A stretch of 11,704 nucleotides of DNA from assembly GCA_034664425.1 (NCBI GenBank), contig JAXDHR010000252.1, positions 1-11,704 on the forward strand, given 5' to 3'. Shown here piece after piece: positions 1 to 6,051 of this stretch. The notes beneath the pieces are model-generated. The model worked only from the letters and a program-made list of their open reading frames with translations. It had not been told where the DNA came from and searched no databases. The first letter of the stretch is position 1. Each line of letters opens with the position of its first letter. The DNA is from DATBDM01 sp034664425 (GTDB taxonomy: Bacteria > Actinomycetota > Thermoleophilia > Solirubrobacterales > Solirubrobacteraceae). A program made the translations under genes and the position numbers.

Positions 1-850
1 CGGCGAGCGAGCAGCGGCCGGCGAGCGACGTCGGCGGCCGGCGCAACGTGCCGGCGCACGAGCGTGCGAAGGCCGCGGTGCGGTCTGCGTCCGCGCGGGC
101 GCCCGTGAGCACGACCCCGTACCCGTCGCTGTCCAGGCGCGCGGCGAGCTCGCGCCAGGAGTCCAGCGGCCACTCGCGCAGCTCGGAGCGATAGCCGCCC
201 GGCCAGAGATGGAAGACGACGAAGGGGTCCTTGACCGGCAGCTCGTCGGCGCCGACGGGCTCCAGTCGAGGGAGCGAGGTCGACGCCACTCCTCCGCCGG
301 CGGCGAGCCGGCGGAAGTTCTCGAGCTCTGAGACGTCGGCTCGGTGCGGCACGGCGACGTCGTAGGCGGCGTGCCGGTGCTGGCCCGGCGTGGCGAAGCC
401 GGCCGTCCAGCGCGCGCCTGACAGCCGCGCGTAGAGGGCCTCGAGCCGCGACCACTGGCCGAAGTCGAGCAGCCAGTCGAGCCGTTGGGCGCGCAGGGTT
501 GCGATTGCACGGCGGGGCTCGGCCGGTGGGATCTCGACCACGCAAGCCCCGTCGAGCGTCCGTGCCAGTCCGGCGTTCTCGCCACCGCAGATGACCACGA
601 TCTCGGCCGCGGGAAAGACAGCCGCCAGGTCGCGCACGACGGCGGTCAGCAGCACGACGTCCCCGATGCCGGTGGTCTTCATGACCCCGATCCGGCGCGG
701 TCCCGCCGGCTGGGCGCGGCGCCGCGTGACGGCGCCCAGCGCGGCGATGGCGGCGACCCCGACGGTCTCATCGAGACGGCGCAGGCGCGCGTTGCCGCGC
801 CCACCGCCGGCGGACGAAGACTTCCGTCGATCAACGTCCGGGCGTGGCAT
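1..850 (-). CDS. GT9-family (heptosyltransferase-like) glycosyltransferase, 3' end outside window
   Basis: This open frame of 283 codons starts at ATG 850 and runs off the left edge without a stop. It reads as a GT-B glycosyltransferase of family GT9 (ADP-heptose:LPS heptosyltransferase-like), which transfers a sugar from a nucleotide donor to a cell-surface glycan. The N-terminal Rossmann strand and glycine loop are at residues 53-66 (RRIGVMKTTGIGDVV), followed by a helix ending in VFP. The start of the donor-binding C-terminal domain is at residues 211-250 (VVFHLWPGGYRSE, then a GYGVVLTG strand). The usual late DSG/H motif of the family would lie off the window. The first ~50 residues are basic and low in complexity with a short hydrophobic patch (29-41). 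An internal Met57 would remove the first strand, so 850 is preferred. No strong Shine-Dalgarno is visible. Family is confident; acceptor and donor are unknown. Confidence 0.85.
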   Translation of the reverse strand, partial: MPRPDVDRRKSSSAGGGRGNARLRRLDETVGVAAIAALGAVTRRRAQPAGPRRIGVMKTTGIGDVVLLTAVVRDLAAVFPAAEIVVICGGENAGLARTLDGACVVEIPPAEPRRAIATLRAQRLDWLLDFGQWSRLEALYARLSGARWTAGFATPGQHRHAAYDVAVPHRADVSELENFRRLAAGGGVASTSLPRLEPVGADELPVKDPFVVFHLWPGGYRSELREWPLDSWRELAARLDSDGYGVVLTGARADADRTAAFARSCAGTLRRPPTSLAGRCSLA

Positions 851-864
851 TCCGTCGGTCGCGG

Positions 865-892
865 ACTCTACCGGATCGGGGTCGCGACCCAA
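865..892 (-). promoter_or_regulatory. Candidate promoter of the GT9 gene
   Basis: On the minus strand, TAGAGT (870-865) lies 14 nt before ATG 850, with TTGGGT (892-887) 16 nt further upstream. Transcription would begin only a few bases before the start codon. The hexamers are seen directly; promoter function is inferred. Confidence 0.4.
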
Positions 893-964
893 TCCCTCTC
901 AAGCACAGCGCCTCGGGCGCCGATATGTCCCCCAGAAGGATGTGAGCGCGCTGCACAGCGCCTC

Positions 965-1040
965 GTGAAAAAGGCACACCCGTCGTGAGGCGGGGTCGCA
1001 AAGCAAGGGGTCTCGGCACGCCGAGGCAGCCCGGTTGCCC
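965..1040 (+). promoter_or_regulatory. Cyclic di-GMP-I (GEMM-I) riboswitch candidate
   Basis: The sequence follows the GEMM-I aptamer core with matching spacing. GGCACACC (973-980; consensus GGCAAACC) leads into a 6-bp P2 stem (979-984 with 989-994) capped by a GTGA loop, a GNRA tetraloop as required for docking. GGGTCGCAAAGC (993-1004; consensus GGGACGCAAAGCC) follows. A P3 hairpin comes next (GTCTCGG 1010-1016, CACG loop, CCGAGGC 1021-1027). GGCAGCCCGGTTGCC (1025-1039) closes P1, with GGCA (973-976) pairing TGCC (1036-1039); compare GGUAGCGGGGUUACC in the Vibrio Vc2 RNA. P1 ends 1 nt before the Shine-Dalgarno AAGGAG (1041-1046) of the glycosidase gene, so control of translation is the likely mode. 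One core position departs from consensus (T at 996 instead of A). No clear alternative anti-Shine-Dalgarno strand was found. A weak -10-like TATGTC lies at 924-929. Identification is from remembered consensus, not a covariance search. Confidence 0.75.
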
Positions 1041-1055
1041 AAGGAGAAGCGCTGA

Positions 1056-2366
1056 ATGCCCCGCTGGTCCTCCCGCGCGCTCGCGTTCGCACGCGGCGTG
1101 CTGGTTCTGCTCGTGTTCATCGTCGCGGCCGACGCGACCGTCGCCTCCGCGCGGCCGAGCACCCGACACGATGCCCGCATGAGCGAGCGGCGCGCCCAGC
1201 ATGCCTCTCGGGATGCGCGGCACTTCGCACTGGTTGCGCGGCGACACCAGGCGCGCCTCGCGCGGGCCGCCGCAGCCGCCAGCAAGCGTACGCCCCCGAA
1301 GCCCAAGCCGACGCCGACGCCGACGCCGACGCCGAGCCCCGTGCCGACGCCGAGTCCGACGCCCACGCCCACCCCCTCCCCGACCTCTCCCCCTGCCTCG
1401 GACGCCTCCAGCTTCGGATTCGCCGTCGGCGGAGCGATCCAAAGCGAGGATGCCACGACGCTCGGCCGCGACCTCGACTCGCTCTCGGCCGCCCGCAGCC
1501 GCTGGATCCGCTTTGACATCAACTGGGCGCAGGTGCAAGCCGGCGGCCCCACGAGCTACAACTGGGTCGCGCTCGATCGCGTGGTCACGGGCGCCACCAG
1601 CCGTGGCATGAAGGTGCTCGGCGGGATCCTCTACACCCCGAGCTGGGCGCGCCCGGCGGGAACCAGCGCCACCTACGGCCCGGACCCGGCGCAGTACGCC
1701 GCGTTCGCGGAGGCGGCGGTCCAGCACTTCTCGGCGCTCGGCGTCCACGCGTACGAGGTCTGGAACGAGCCGAATGCGGGTTTCTGGACGCCGAAGCCGA
1801 ACGTCGCGGCGTACACCTCGCTGCTCAAGGCCGCCTATCCCGCCATCAAGCGCGCTGATCCCTCCGCGGTCGTGGTCACGGGTGGCACCTCACCGGCCCC
1901 GAGCGACGGCACCACGGTCAGTCCGGTGGACTGGCTCAAGGGGATCTACGCCAACGGCGGCAAGGGGTTCTTCGACGCCGTCGGCCACCACCCCTACTGC
2001 GCGCCGGCCTACCCCGGCGACGCGAAGGACTGGAGCGCCTGGTACCAGATGATCGGCGCTCCGACGAGCCTGCGCACGGTGATGTCCGACAACGGAGACG
2101 CCGACAAGCAGATCTGGGCCACCGAGTACGGCGTCCCGACGAACGGGCCGAGCGGCTCCTACGTCAGCGAGAGCGTCCAAACCGACATGCTCAAGCGCGC
2201 CTGGAGCGTGTGGCGCTCGTACTCCTGGGCCGGCCCCCTGATGTGGTACGCCGGCCGTGATCAGGGGACGAGCACCGACACTCGCGAGAACTTCTACGGC
2301 CTGCTGCGCTACGACTTCTCGCCCAAACCCGCGTACACGGAGCTCAAGACGCTGGCAGCCGGATAG
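1056..2366 (+). CDS. Secreted GH39-like glycoside hydrolase with Pro/Thr linker
   Basis: This 436-residue protein looks like an exported retaining glycosidase of the (beta/alpha)8 clan GH-A, closest by eye to GH39/PslG-type endoglycosidases. Residues 1-32 form a signal peptide: basic start, hydrophobic 14-25, and an ASA cleavage site before residue 33. A basic stretch (33-77) and a Pro/Thr/Ser linker (about 78-117) follow, then the catalytic domain (118-436). EVWNEPN places the acid/base Glu at E238, and WATEYGVP places the nucleophile Glu at E357. The ATG is set by AAGGAG at 1041-1046 with 9-nt spacing, directly after the riboswitch. Family members such as PslG cut exopolysaccharide. The neighbouring glycan genes and the c-di-GMP element suggest the same kind of role here, but the substrate is not shown by sequence. 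An alternative is a GH5-like cellulase. Confidence 0.85.
   Translation: MPRWSSRALAFARGVLVLLVFIVAADATVASARPSTRHDARMSERRAQHASRDARHFALVARRHQARLARAAAAASKRTPPKPKPTPTPTPTPSPVPTPSPTPTPTPSPTSPPASDASSFGFAVGGAIQSEDATTLGRDLDSLSAARSRWIRFDINWAQVQAGGPTSYNWVALDRVVTGATSRGMKVLGGILYTPSWARPAGTSATYGPDPAQYAAFAEAAVQHFSALGVHAYEVWNEPNAGFWTPKPNVAAYTSLLKAAYPAIKRADPSAVVVTGGTSPAPSDGTTVSPVDWLKGIYANGGKGFFDAVGHHPYCAPAYPGDAKDWSAWYQMIGAPTSLRTVMSDNGDADKQIWATEYGVPTNGPSGSYVSESVQTDMLKRAWSVWRSYSWAGPLMWYAGRDQGTSTDTRENFYGLLRYDFSPKPAYTELKTLAAG
1290..1395 (+). repeat. Pro-Thr/Pro-Ser coding microsatellite (linker)
   Basis: Degenerate 6-nt units of the type CCGACG/CCCACG repeat here and encode a Pro-Thr/Pro-Ser linker between the export region and the catalytic domain of the glycosidase. 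Such tracts are flexible, often wall-spanning or glycosylated spacers, and they can vary in length between strains by slippage. Confidence 0.8.
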
Positions 2367-2442
2367 GGATGGTGGTCGGTTTCGGCGCCGCGTCGCCCGG
2401 AGACATTGCGTTCGTGCTGCCAACCTGGTCCGGAGGGCCGCG

Positions 2443-3249
2443 GTGCCCCTGAAGGCGATCGAGATCGGGGGGCGTTCACTCGAGCGCTGGCGTACCGGCC
2501 TGCTGGATCCGCGGACGTACAAGTCGGCGGCCAACATGCTTCGCATCTCGGCGGATCGGCGTGACTTCGCGCGCCGTTACTACCTCGGTGCGGGGAGCTA
2601 CCCGGCCGTGGTCGGGGTGCGAACCCCGATCGGCCTGATCGAGCTGACGGTCTACTCGTTCGATGACGTCCAGACGGTCAACGAGATCTTCATGCGCGAG
2701 GATTACCTCGCCCGGCGGGATGCCCGCGTGGTGGTCGACCTCGGATCGAACATCGGCATCAGCGCCGCGTACTTCCTCAGTCGTGACCCGCGCGTCCGCT
2801 GTTTCCTCTACGAGCCGGTGCCGCGCAACATCGAGCGCCTCCGCGCGAACCTGGCGGGCTTCGAGGATCGCTACGAGCTGCACTCGGTCGCCGTCGCCGA
2901 CGGGAACGGCGAAGTGACGTTCGGCATCGAGCCGACGGGACGATACGGAGGCATCGGCATCCAGACGGGAGAGGACATCCGCGTGCGCTGCGAGCACATC
3001 AACGACGTGCTCGATGACGTGCTGGCCCGAGCGGACGAGATCGACGTCTTGAAGATCGACACGGAAGGCGCCGAAGCGGCCACGGTGTACGCCATCCGAC
3101 CCGATCACCTCGACCGAATCCGCGTCATCTACCTGGAGACGCACGCTCCAGTGCCGGCGCATCCCGAGCGCTTCGACCACTCGTACTACAACGCCACCTC
3201 GCGGCTCACGCGCCGGGCCGATCGCGCGCGCATGGGATCGGACCGGTGA
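2443..3249 (+). CDS. FkbM-family SAM-dependent methyltransferase
   Basis: This 268-residue protein carries the FkbM methyltransferase fold. The SAM-binding motif VVDLGSNIGISAAYFL includes D99-LGSNIG (99-105). FLYEPVPRNIERLRANL is the second strand and helix with the acidic ribose-binding residue. LKIDTEGAE (D206) is the conserved motif near the end of the fold. The family O-methylates sugars and other small molecules, often in polysaccharide loci. The start is GTG 2443, chosen because GGAGGG (2432-2437) lies 5 nt before it. The frame is open further upstream to 2257, but that would overlap the glycosidase and add unlike sequence. The C-terminus is short after the EGAE motif and ends in an Arg-rich tail (RRADRARMGSDR), so some C-terminal sequence may have been lost. 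It is probably co-transcribed with the glycosidase (76-nt gap). Confidence 0.85.
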   Translation: MPLKAIEIGGRSLERWRTGLLDPRTYKSAANMLRISADRRDFARRYYLGAGSYPAVVGVRTPIGLIELTVYSFDDVQTVNEIFMREDYLARRDARVVVDLGSNIGISAAYFLSRDPRVRCFLYEPVPRNIERLRANLAGFEDRYELHSVAVADGNGEVTFGIEPTGRYGGIGIQTGEDIRVRCEHINDVLDDVLARADEIDVLKIDTEGAEAATVYAIRPDHLDRIRVIYLETHAPVPAHPERFDHSYYNATSRLTRRADRARMGSDR

Positions 3250-3256
3250 CTGCGGC

Positions 3257-3262
3257 TACGAT
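3257..3262 (+). promoter_or_regulatory. Candidate -10 box of a leaderless promoter for the HAD phosphatase
   Basis: TACGAT lies 6 nt before the GTG start at 3269, and no Shine-Dalgarno is visible. This spacing places the transcription start at or next to the start codon, as in leaderless actinobacterial mRNAs. No good -35 hexamer is seen. Confidence 0.4.
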
Positions 3263-3268
3263 CAGCCC

Positions 3269-3814
3269 GTGCCCTCGGTCGCCCTCGCGCTCCTGGACCG
3301 CGACGGGACGCTCAACCTCAAGCCGCCCGATGGCGGCTGGGTCACCGAGCCCGGCGGCCTGACGCTGCTGCCCGGCGCCGCTGAGGCGGTGCGAGCGCTC
3401 AACGACGCCGGGATCACGGTCGCCGTCGTCACCAACCAGCGCTGCGTCACGCTCGGACTGGTCGACGCCGCCGGCATCGCCGCGATCCACCGCGAGCTCG
3501 AACGCGCCTTGCGCGCGGAGGCCGGCGCCCACGTCGACGCGATCCACGTCTGCCCGCACGCCGATGGCGAGTGCTCGTGCCGCAAGCCGCTGCCGGGCCT
3601 CTTGGCGGACGCCGCCGCAGCGCTCGGGATCGACGCCGCGCACAGCGTGATGATCGGCGACGCGGATACCGACGTCGAAGCCGGTCGCCGCTTCGGCGCG
3701 CGCACGATCCAGCTCACCGACGGCCCGTCCGCGGCGGACGCGACCGCGCCGACGCTGCTGGACGCGGTGCGCGGACTACTTGGCGGCTCGCGGGACGAAC
3801 GGAGCCCCTCCTGA
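3269..3814 (+). CDS. HAD-IIIA phosphatase, GmhB-like (heptose 1,7-bisphosphate 7-phosphatase type)
   Basis: This 181-residue HAD hydrolase matches the layout and length of GmhB (about 190 residues in E. coli), which removes the C7 phosphate in ADP/GDP-heptose synthesis in the cytoplasm. Motif I is LLDRDGT with nucleophile D10 and acid/base D12. Motif II is VVTNQ (Thr before Asn-Gln). A zinc site C95-P-H97...C102-S-C104 leads into RKP, the GmhB/HisB-type C-x-H...C-x-C pattern. Motif IV is MIGDADTD (D131, D135). The substrate loop NQRCVTLG differs from the common NQSGIARG, so a related sugar or histidinol phosphate cannot be excluded. It starts at GTG 3269, 19 nt after the methyltransferase stop. 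A nearby GT9 gene supports a heptose pathway. The gene ends just before the shared terminator hairpin. Confidence 0.8.
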   Translation: MPSVALALLDRDGTLNLKPPDGGWVTEPGGLTLLPGAAEAVRALNDAGITVAVVTNQRCVTLGLVDAAGIAAIHRELERALRAEAGAHVDAIHVCPHADGECSCRKPLPGLLADAAAALGIDAAHSVMIGDADTDVEAGRRFGARTIQLTDGPSAADATAPTLLDAVRGLLGGSRDERSPS

Positions 3815-3819
3815 AACGA

Positions 3820-3847
3820 CGAAGGGCGGCCACCTGGCCGCCCTTCG
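3820..3847. terminator. Strong hairpin between convergent genes (likely bidirectional terminator)
   Basis: A perfect 12-bp inverted repeat (3820-3831 with 3836-3847, arms CGAAGGGCGGCC/GGCCGCCCTTCG) has a 4-nt loop. It lies between the stops of the HAD gene (plus) and rplL (minus). On the minus strand it is followed by TCGTTT, a weak U-tract. On the plus strand there is no T-run. It most likely ends the ribosomal operon and may also serve the plus-strand genes. Confidence 0.75.
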
Positions 3848-3872
3848 CACAACGTCGCTCGAGAGCTCGGAG

Positions 3873-4262
3873 CTACTTGACCTCGACGGTCGCGCCGGCC
3901 TCCTCGAGGTCGGCCTTGAGCTTGTCGGCGTCGTCGCGCTCGACGCCCTCCTTGATGGGCTTCGGGGCCTCGTCGACGAGCGCCTTCGCCTCCTTGAGAC
4001 CGAGGCCGGTCGCCGCGCGGACGACCTTGATGACCTGGATCTTCTTGTCGCCGGCGCCGGTGAGCACGACGTCGAACGCAGTCTGCTCCTCCTCCGCGGC
4101 GCCGTCGCCGTCACCGCCGCCCGCGCCGGCCGCCGGGGCGGCAGCCGCCACGGCGGTCGCCGACACGCCGAACTCCTCCTCGAGCGCCTTGATGCGCTCG
4201 GACAGCTCGAGCACGGAGATCTGCTTGAGCTCGTCGATCCATTCCTGGGTGCTGGTGGCCAT
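3873..4262 (-). CDS. rplL: 50S ribosomal protein L7/L12 (bL12)
   Basis: This 129-residue protein is the ribosomal stalk protein that recruits translation GTPases to the 50S subunit. The N-terminal dimerization domain (about 1-34, ISVLELSERIKALEEEFGV) is followed by an Ala/Gly-rich hinge (35-60). The C-terminal domain (61-129) contains the hallmark KIQVIKVVRAATGLGLKEAK and ends in ATVEVK. The start is ATG 4262, 3 nt after the rplJ stop, with AGGAGG inside the end of rplJ. It is the last gene of the operon, and rpoB does not follow. Confidence 0.98.
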   Translation of the reverse strand: MATSTQEWIDELKQISVLELSERIKALEEEFGVSATAVAAAAPAAGAGGGDGDGAAEEEQTAFDVVLTGAGDKKIQVIKVVRAATGLGLKEAKALVDEAPKPIKEGVERDDADKLKADLEEAGATVEVK

Positions 4263-4265
4263 TCT

Positions 4266-4832
4266 CTAGTCCTCCTGGGGGGTCTCAGTTTGGGAAGGGG
4301 CCGGGGCGTCGCCTCCGACCAGGCCCTGCTCGGCGATCTGGGACAGCTGGCGCGCCAGCCCGCCGATCAGGCCGCTCATCGCGCTCGCCAGGCCGGTGAG
4401 CGGCGAGGCGACCATGCCGACGAGGCGGCCGTAGAGCACATCTCGCGACGGCAGCTGCGCGATCGCGTCGATCTCGTCCGCCGACAGGGCCCCGCCGTTC
4501 ATCCAGCCGCCCTTGAACTCCAGCAGCTGGTTGGCCCGGCGGAAGTCGCGCAGCGCCTTCGCGGCCGCCGCGGCGTCGCCGCGCACGAAGGTCATCGCCG
4601 TCGGGCCGGCGAGCAGCTCCTTGAGCCCCTCGGCGCCGGCCTTGTCGGCGGCACGCTCGGACAGCGTGTTCTTGATCACCCGGAAGGAGGCGTCCGCGTC
4701 ACGCAGCCGCGTACGCAGCTCGGCGGCCTGCGGGACGGAGATGCCGCGGTAATCCACAGCGAACACCGCCTCCGAATCGGCGATCTGAGCGGCCACCTGG
4801 TCGATGACCGCCGCTTTCTGGTCTCGGTTCAA
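4266..4832 (-). CDS. rplJ: 50S ribosomal protein L10 (uL10), TTG start
   Basis: This 188-residue protein is the base of the ribosomal stalk. It binds 23S rRNA and carries L7/L12 dimers on its C-terminal helix. MNRDQKAAVIDQVAAQI and FAVDYRGISVPQAAELR are typical of the N-terminal RNA-binding domain, and the tail (LIGGLARQLSQIAEQ) is the L12-binding helix. The last ~20 residues are acidic and Pro-rich. The start codon is TTG (4832-4830), supported by AGGAGG at 4844-4839 with 6-nt spacing, and the resulting N-terminus is typical of the family. It lies 68 nt after rplA, and a possible L10-type leader occupies that gap. Confidence 0.97.
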   Translation of the reverse strand: MNRDQKAAVIDQVAAQIADSEAVFAVDYRGISVPQAAELRTRLRDADASFRVIKNTLSERAADKAGAEGLKELLAGPTAMTFVRGDAAAAAKALRDFRRANQLLEFKGGWMNGGALSADEIDAIAQLPSRDVLYGRLVGMVASPLTGLASAMSGLIGGLARQLSQIAEQGLVGGDAPAPSQTETPQED

Positions 4833-4844
4833 ACGCTTCCTCCT

Positions 4845-4900
4845 GTCCGGGTCTTACGGCTGCCCGGGGTCTTTGGAGAAACGGTGCTGTCGGCGCGGCG
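4845..4900 (-). promoter_or_regulatory. Possible L10-type autoregulatory leader between rplA and rplJ
   Basis: The rplA-rplJ gap is where many bacteria have an RNA element bound by L10 or L10(L12)4. The minus strand reads CTCCAAAGACCCCGGG and then AGCCGTAAGACCCGG before the Shine-Dalgarno. CCGGG/CCCGG can pair over an 11-nt loop, and the AAAGAC and TAAGAC repeats flank it. The gap is short and the similarity to the L10 leader is only partial, so this rests on position plus weak structure. Confidence 0.35.
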
Positions 4901-5626
4901 CTAGGCCGGGACGGCAGCCTCCGCTTCCACGAGATCTCTGGTGCGGGACGGATCCACCTTGATGCCGGGGCCCATGGTGGCTGCCATCACGATCGTGCGC
5001 AGGTACTTGCCCTTGGCCGCGGACGGCTTCGCCCGGATCAGCTCCTCGACGAGCGCCTGGTAGTTGGCGAGCAGGTGCTCGTCCGGGAACGACGTCTTGC
5101 CGACGGTCATGTGGACGATCGCCGTGCGGTCGGTGCGGTACTCGACCTTGCCGGCCTTGGACTCCTCGACGGCCTTGCCGACGTCCATCGTCACCGTGCC
5201 CACCTTCGGGTTGGGCATCTTGCCCTGCGGGCCGAGGATCCGGCCGAGACGGCCGACCACCGGCATCATGTCCGGCGTCGCGATCGCGACGTCGAAGTCG
5301 GTGAAGCCCTCTTGGACGCGCTCGGCCAGGTCCTCGGCGCCGACCACGTCGGCGCCCGCGGCCTCGGCCTCGGCGGCCTTGGGGCCGCGCGCGAACACGG
5401 CGACCTTGACGTCCTTGCCGAGTCCGTGCGGGAGCGCGATCGTGCCGCGCAGCTGCTCGTCGGCGTGACGCACGTTCAGGCCCGTGCGGATGTGGACCTC
5501 GACGGACTCGTCGAACGACGCGCGCTTGGTCTCCTTGACGAGCCGGACCGCCTCGGAGGGCGTGTACTCGCGCTCGCGGTCGACCAGGGCGCGCGCCTCG
5601 GTGAACTTCTTGCCGTGCTTCGCCAT
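4901..5626 (-). CDS. rplA: 50S ribosomal protein L1 (uL1)
   Basis: This 241-residue protein forms the L1 stalk of the 50S subunit and helps release E-site tRNA. MAKHGKKFTEA at the N-terminus, FDESVEVHIRTGLNVRHADEQLRG in domain I, and GRILGPQGKMPNPKVGTVT (the L1 signature in domain II) identify it, and length is normal. The ATG overlaps the TAA of rplK by one base (TAATG, 5628-5624), which predicts translational coupling. In other bacteria L1 represses its own rplK-rplA mRNA; no such operator was identified here. Confidence 0.98.
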   Translation of the reverse strand: MAKHGKKFTEARALVDREREYTPSEAVRLVKETKRASFDESVEVHIRTGLNVRHADEQLRGTIALPHGLGKDVKVAVFARGPKAAEAEAAGADVVGAEDLAERVQEGFTDFDVAIATPDMMPVVGRLGRILGPQGKMPNPKVGTVTMDVGKAVEESKAGKVEYRTDRTAIVHMTVGKTSFPDEHLLANYQALVEELIRAKPSAAKGKYLRTIVMAATMGPGIKVDPSRTRDLVEAEAAVPA

Positions 5627-6051
5627 TACGCAACGACCTCCACGCCCATCGACCGGGCGGTGCCCTCGATGATCTTGGCCGCCTGATCGACGTCGTGCGC
5701 GTTCAGGTCGGGAAGCTTCTTCTCGGCGATCTGGCGCACCTGGTCAGACGTGATCGTCCCGACCTTGGTGCGGTTCGGCTCGCCCGAGCCCTTCTCGATG
5801 CCGATCGCCTGGCGGATCAGGACCGCCGCGGGCGGCGTCTTGGTGACGAACGTGAACGAGCGATCCTCGAAGACGGTGATCTCGACGGGGATCGTCGTGC
5901 CCATGTCGTTCGCCGTCTGGGCGTTGAACGCCTTGACGAACTCCATGATGTTGATGCCGTGCTGGCCGAGGGCGGGGCCCACGGGCGGGGCCGGCGAGGC
6001 CTGCCCGCCCGGCGCCTGCAGCTTGATGGTCGTCAGAACTTTCTTGGCCAT
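5626..6051 (-). CDS. rplK: 50S ribosomal protein L11 (uL11)
   Basis: This 141-residue protein is part of the GTPase-associated centre and binds the thiostrepton region of 23S rRNA. LQAPGGQASPAPPVGPALGQHGINIMEFVKAFN is the L11 N-terminal domain with its Pro-rich linker. The C-terminal RNA-binding domain (about 75-141) includes KVGTITSDQVRQIAEKKLPDLNA. Length matches the family. Its ATG overlaps the nusG stop by one base (TAATG, 6053-6049). Translation of rplK is therefore probably coupled to nusG, which matters given the stop codon inside nusG. Confidence 0.98.
   Translation of the reverse strand: MAKKVLTTIKLQAPGGQASPAPPVGPALGQHGINIMEFVKAFNAQTANDMGTTIPVEITVFEDRSFTFVTKTPPAAVLIRQAIGIEKGSGEPNRTKVGTITSDQVRQIAEKKLPDLNAHDVDQAAKIIEGTARSMGVEVVA

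Noticed and set aside
965..1040. c-di-AMP (ydaO) or cobalamin riboswitch as alternatives for the leader
   Set aside because: The CGCAAAGC core, GNRA-capped P2 and GGTTGCC closing strand follow GEMM-I. I saw no motif peculiar to the other classes.
831..1748. Minus-strand ORF of 305 aa overlapping the riboswitch and glycosidase
   Set aside because: Arg/Gly-rich shadow of the glycosidase gene with no recognizable motif.
2257..2442. Upstream extension of the methyltransferase frame
   Set aside because: It overlaps the 3' end of the glycosidase and encodes Arg-rich shadow sequence. GTG 2443 has a Shine-Dalgarno.
3780..4904. Long plus-strand ORF (374 aa) opposite rplL and rplJ
   Set aside because: It is antisense to two clear ribosomal protein genes, and its composition (Leu/Arg/Gly/Asp-rich, no motif) is typical of shadow frames in GC-rich DNA.
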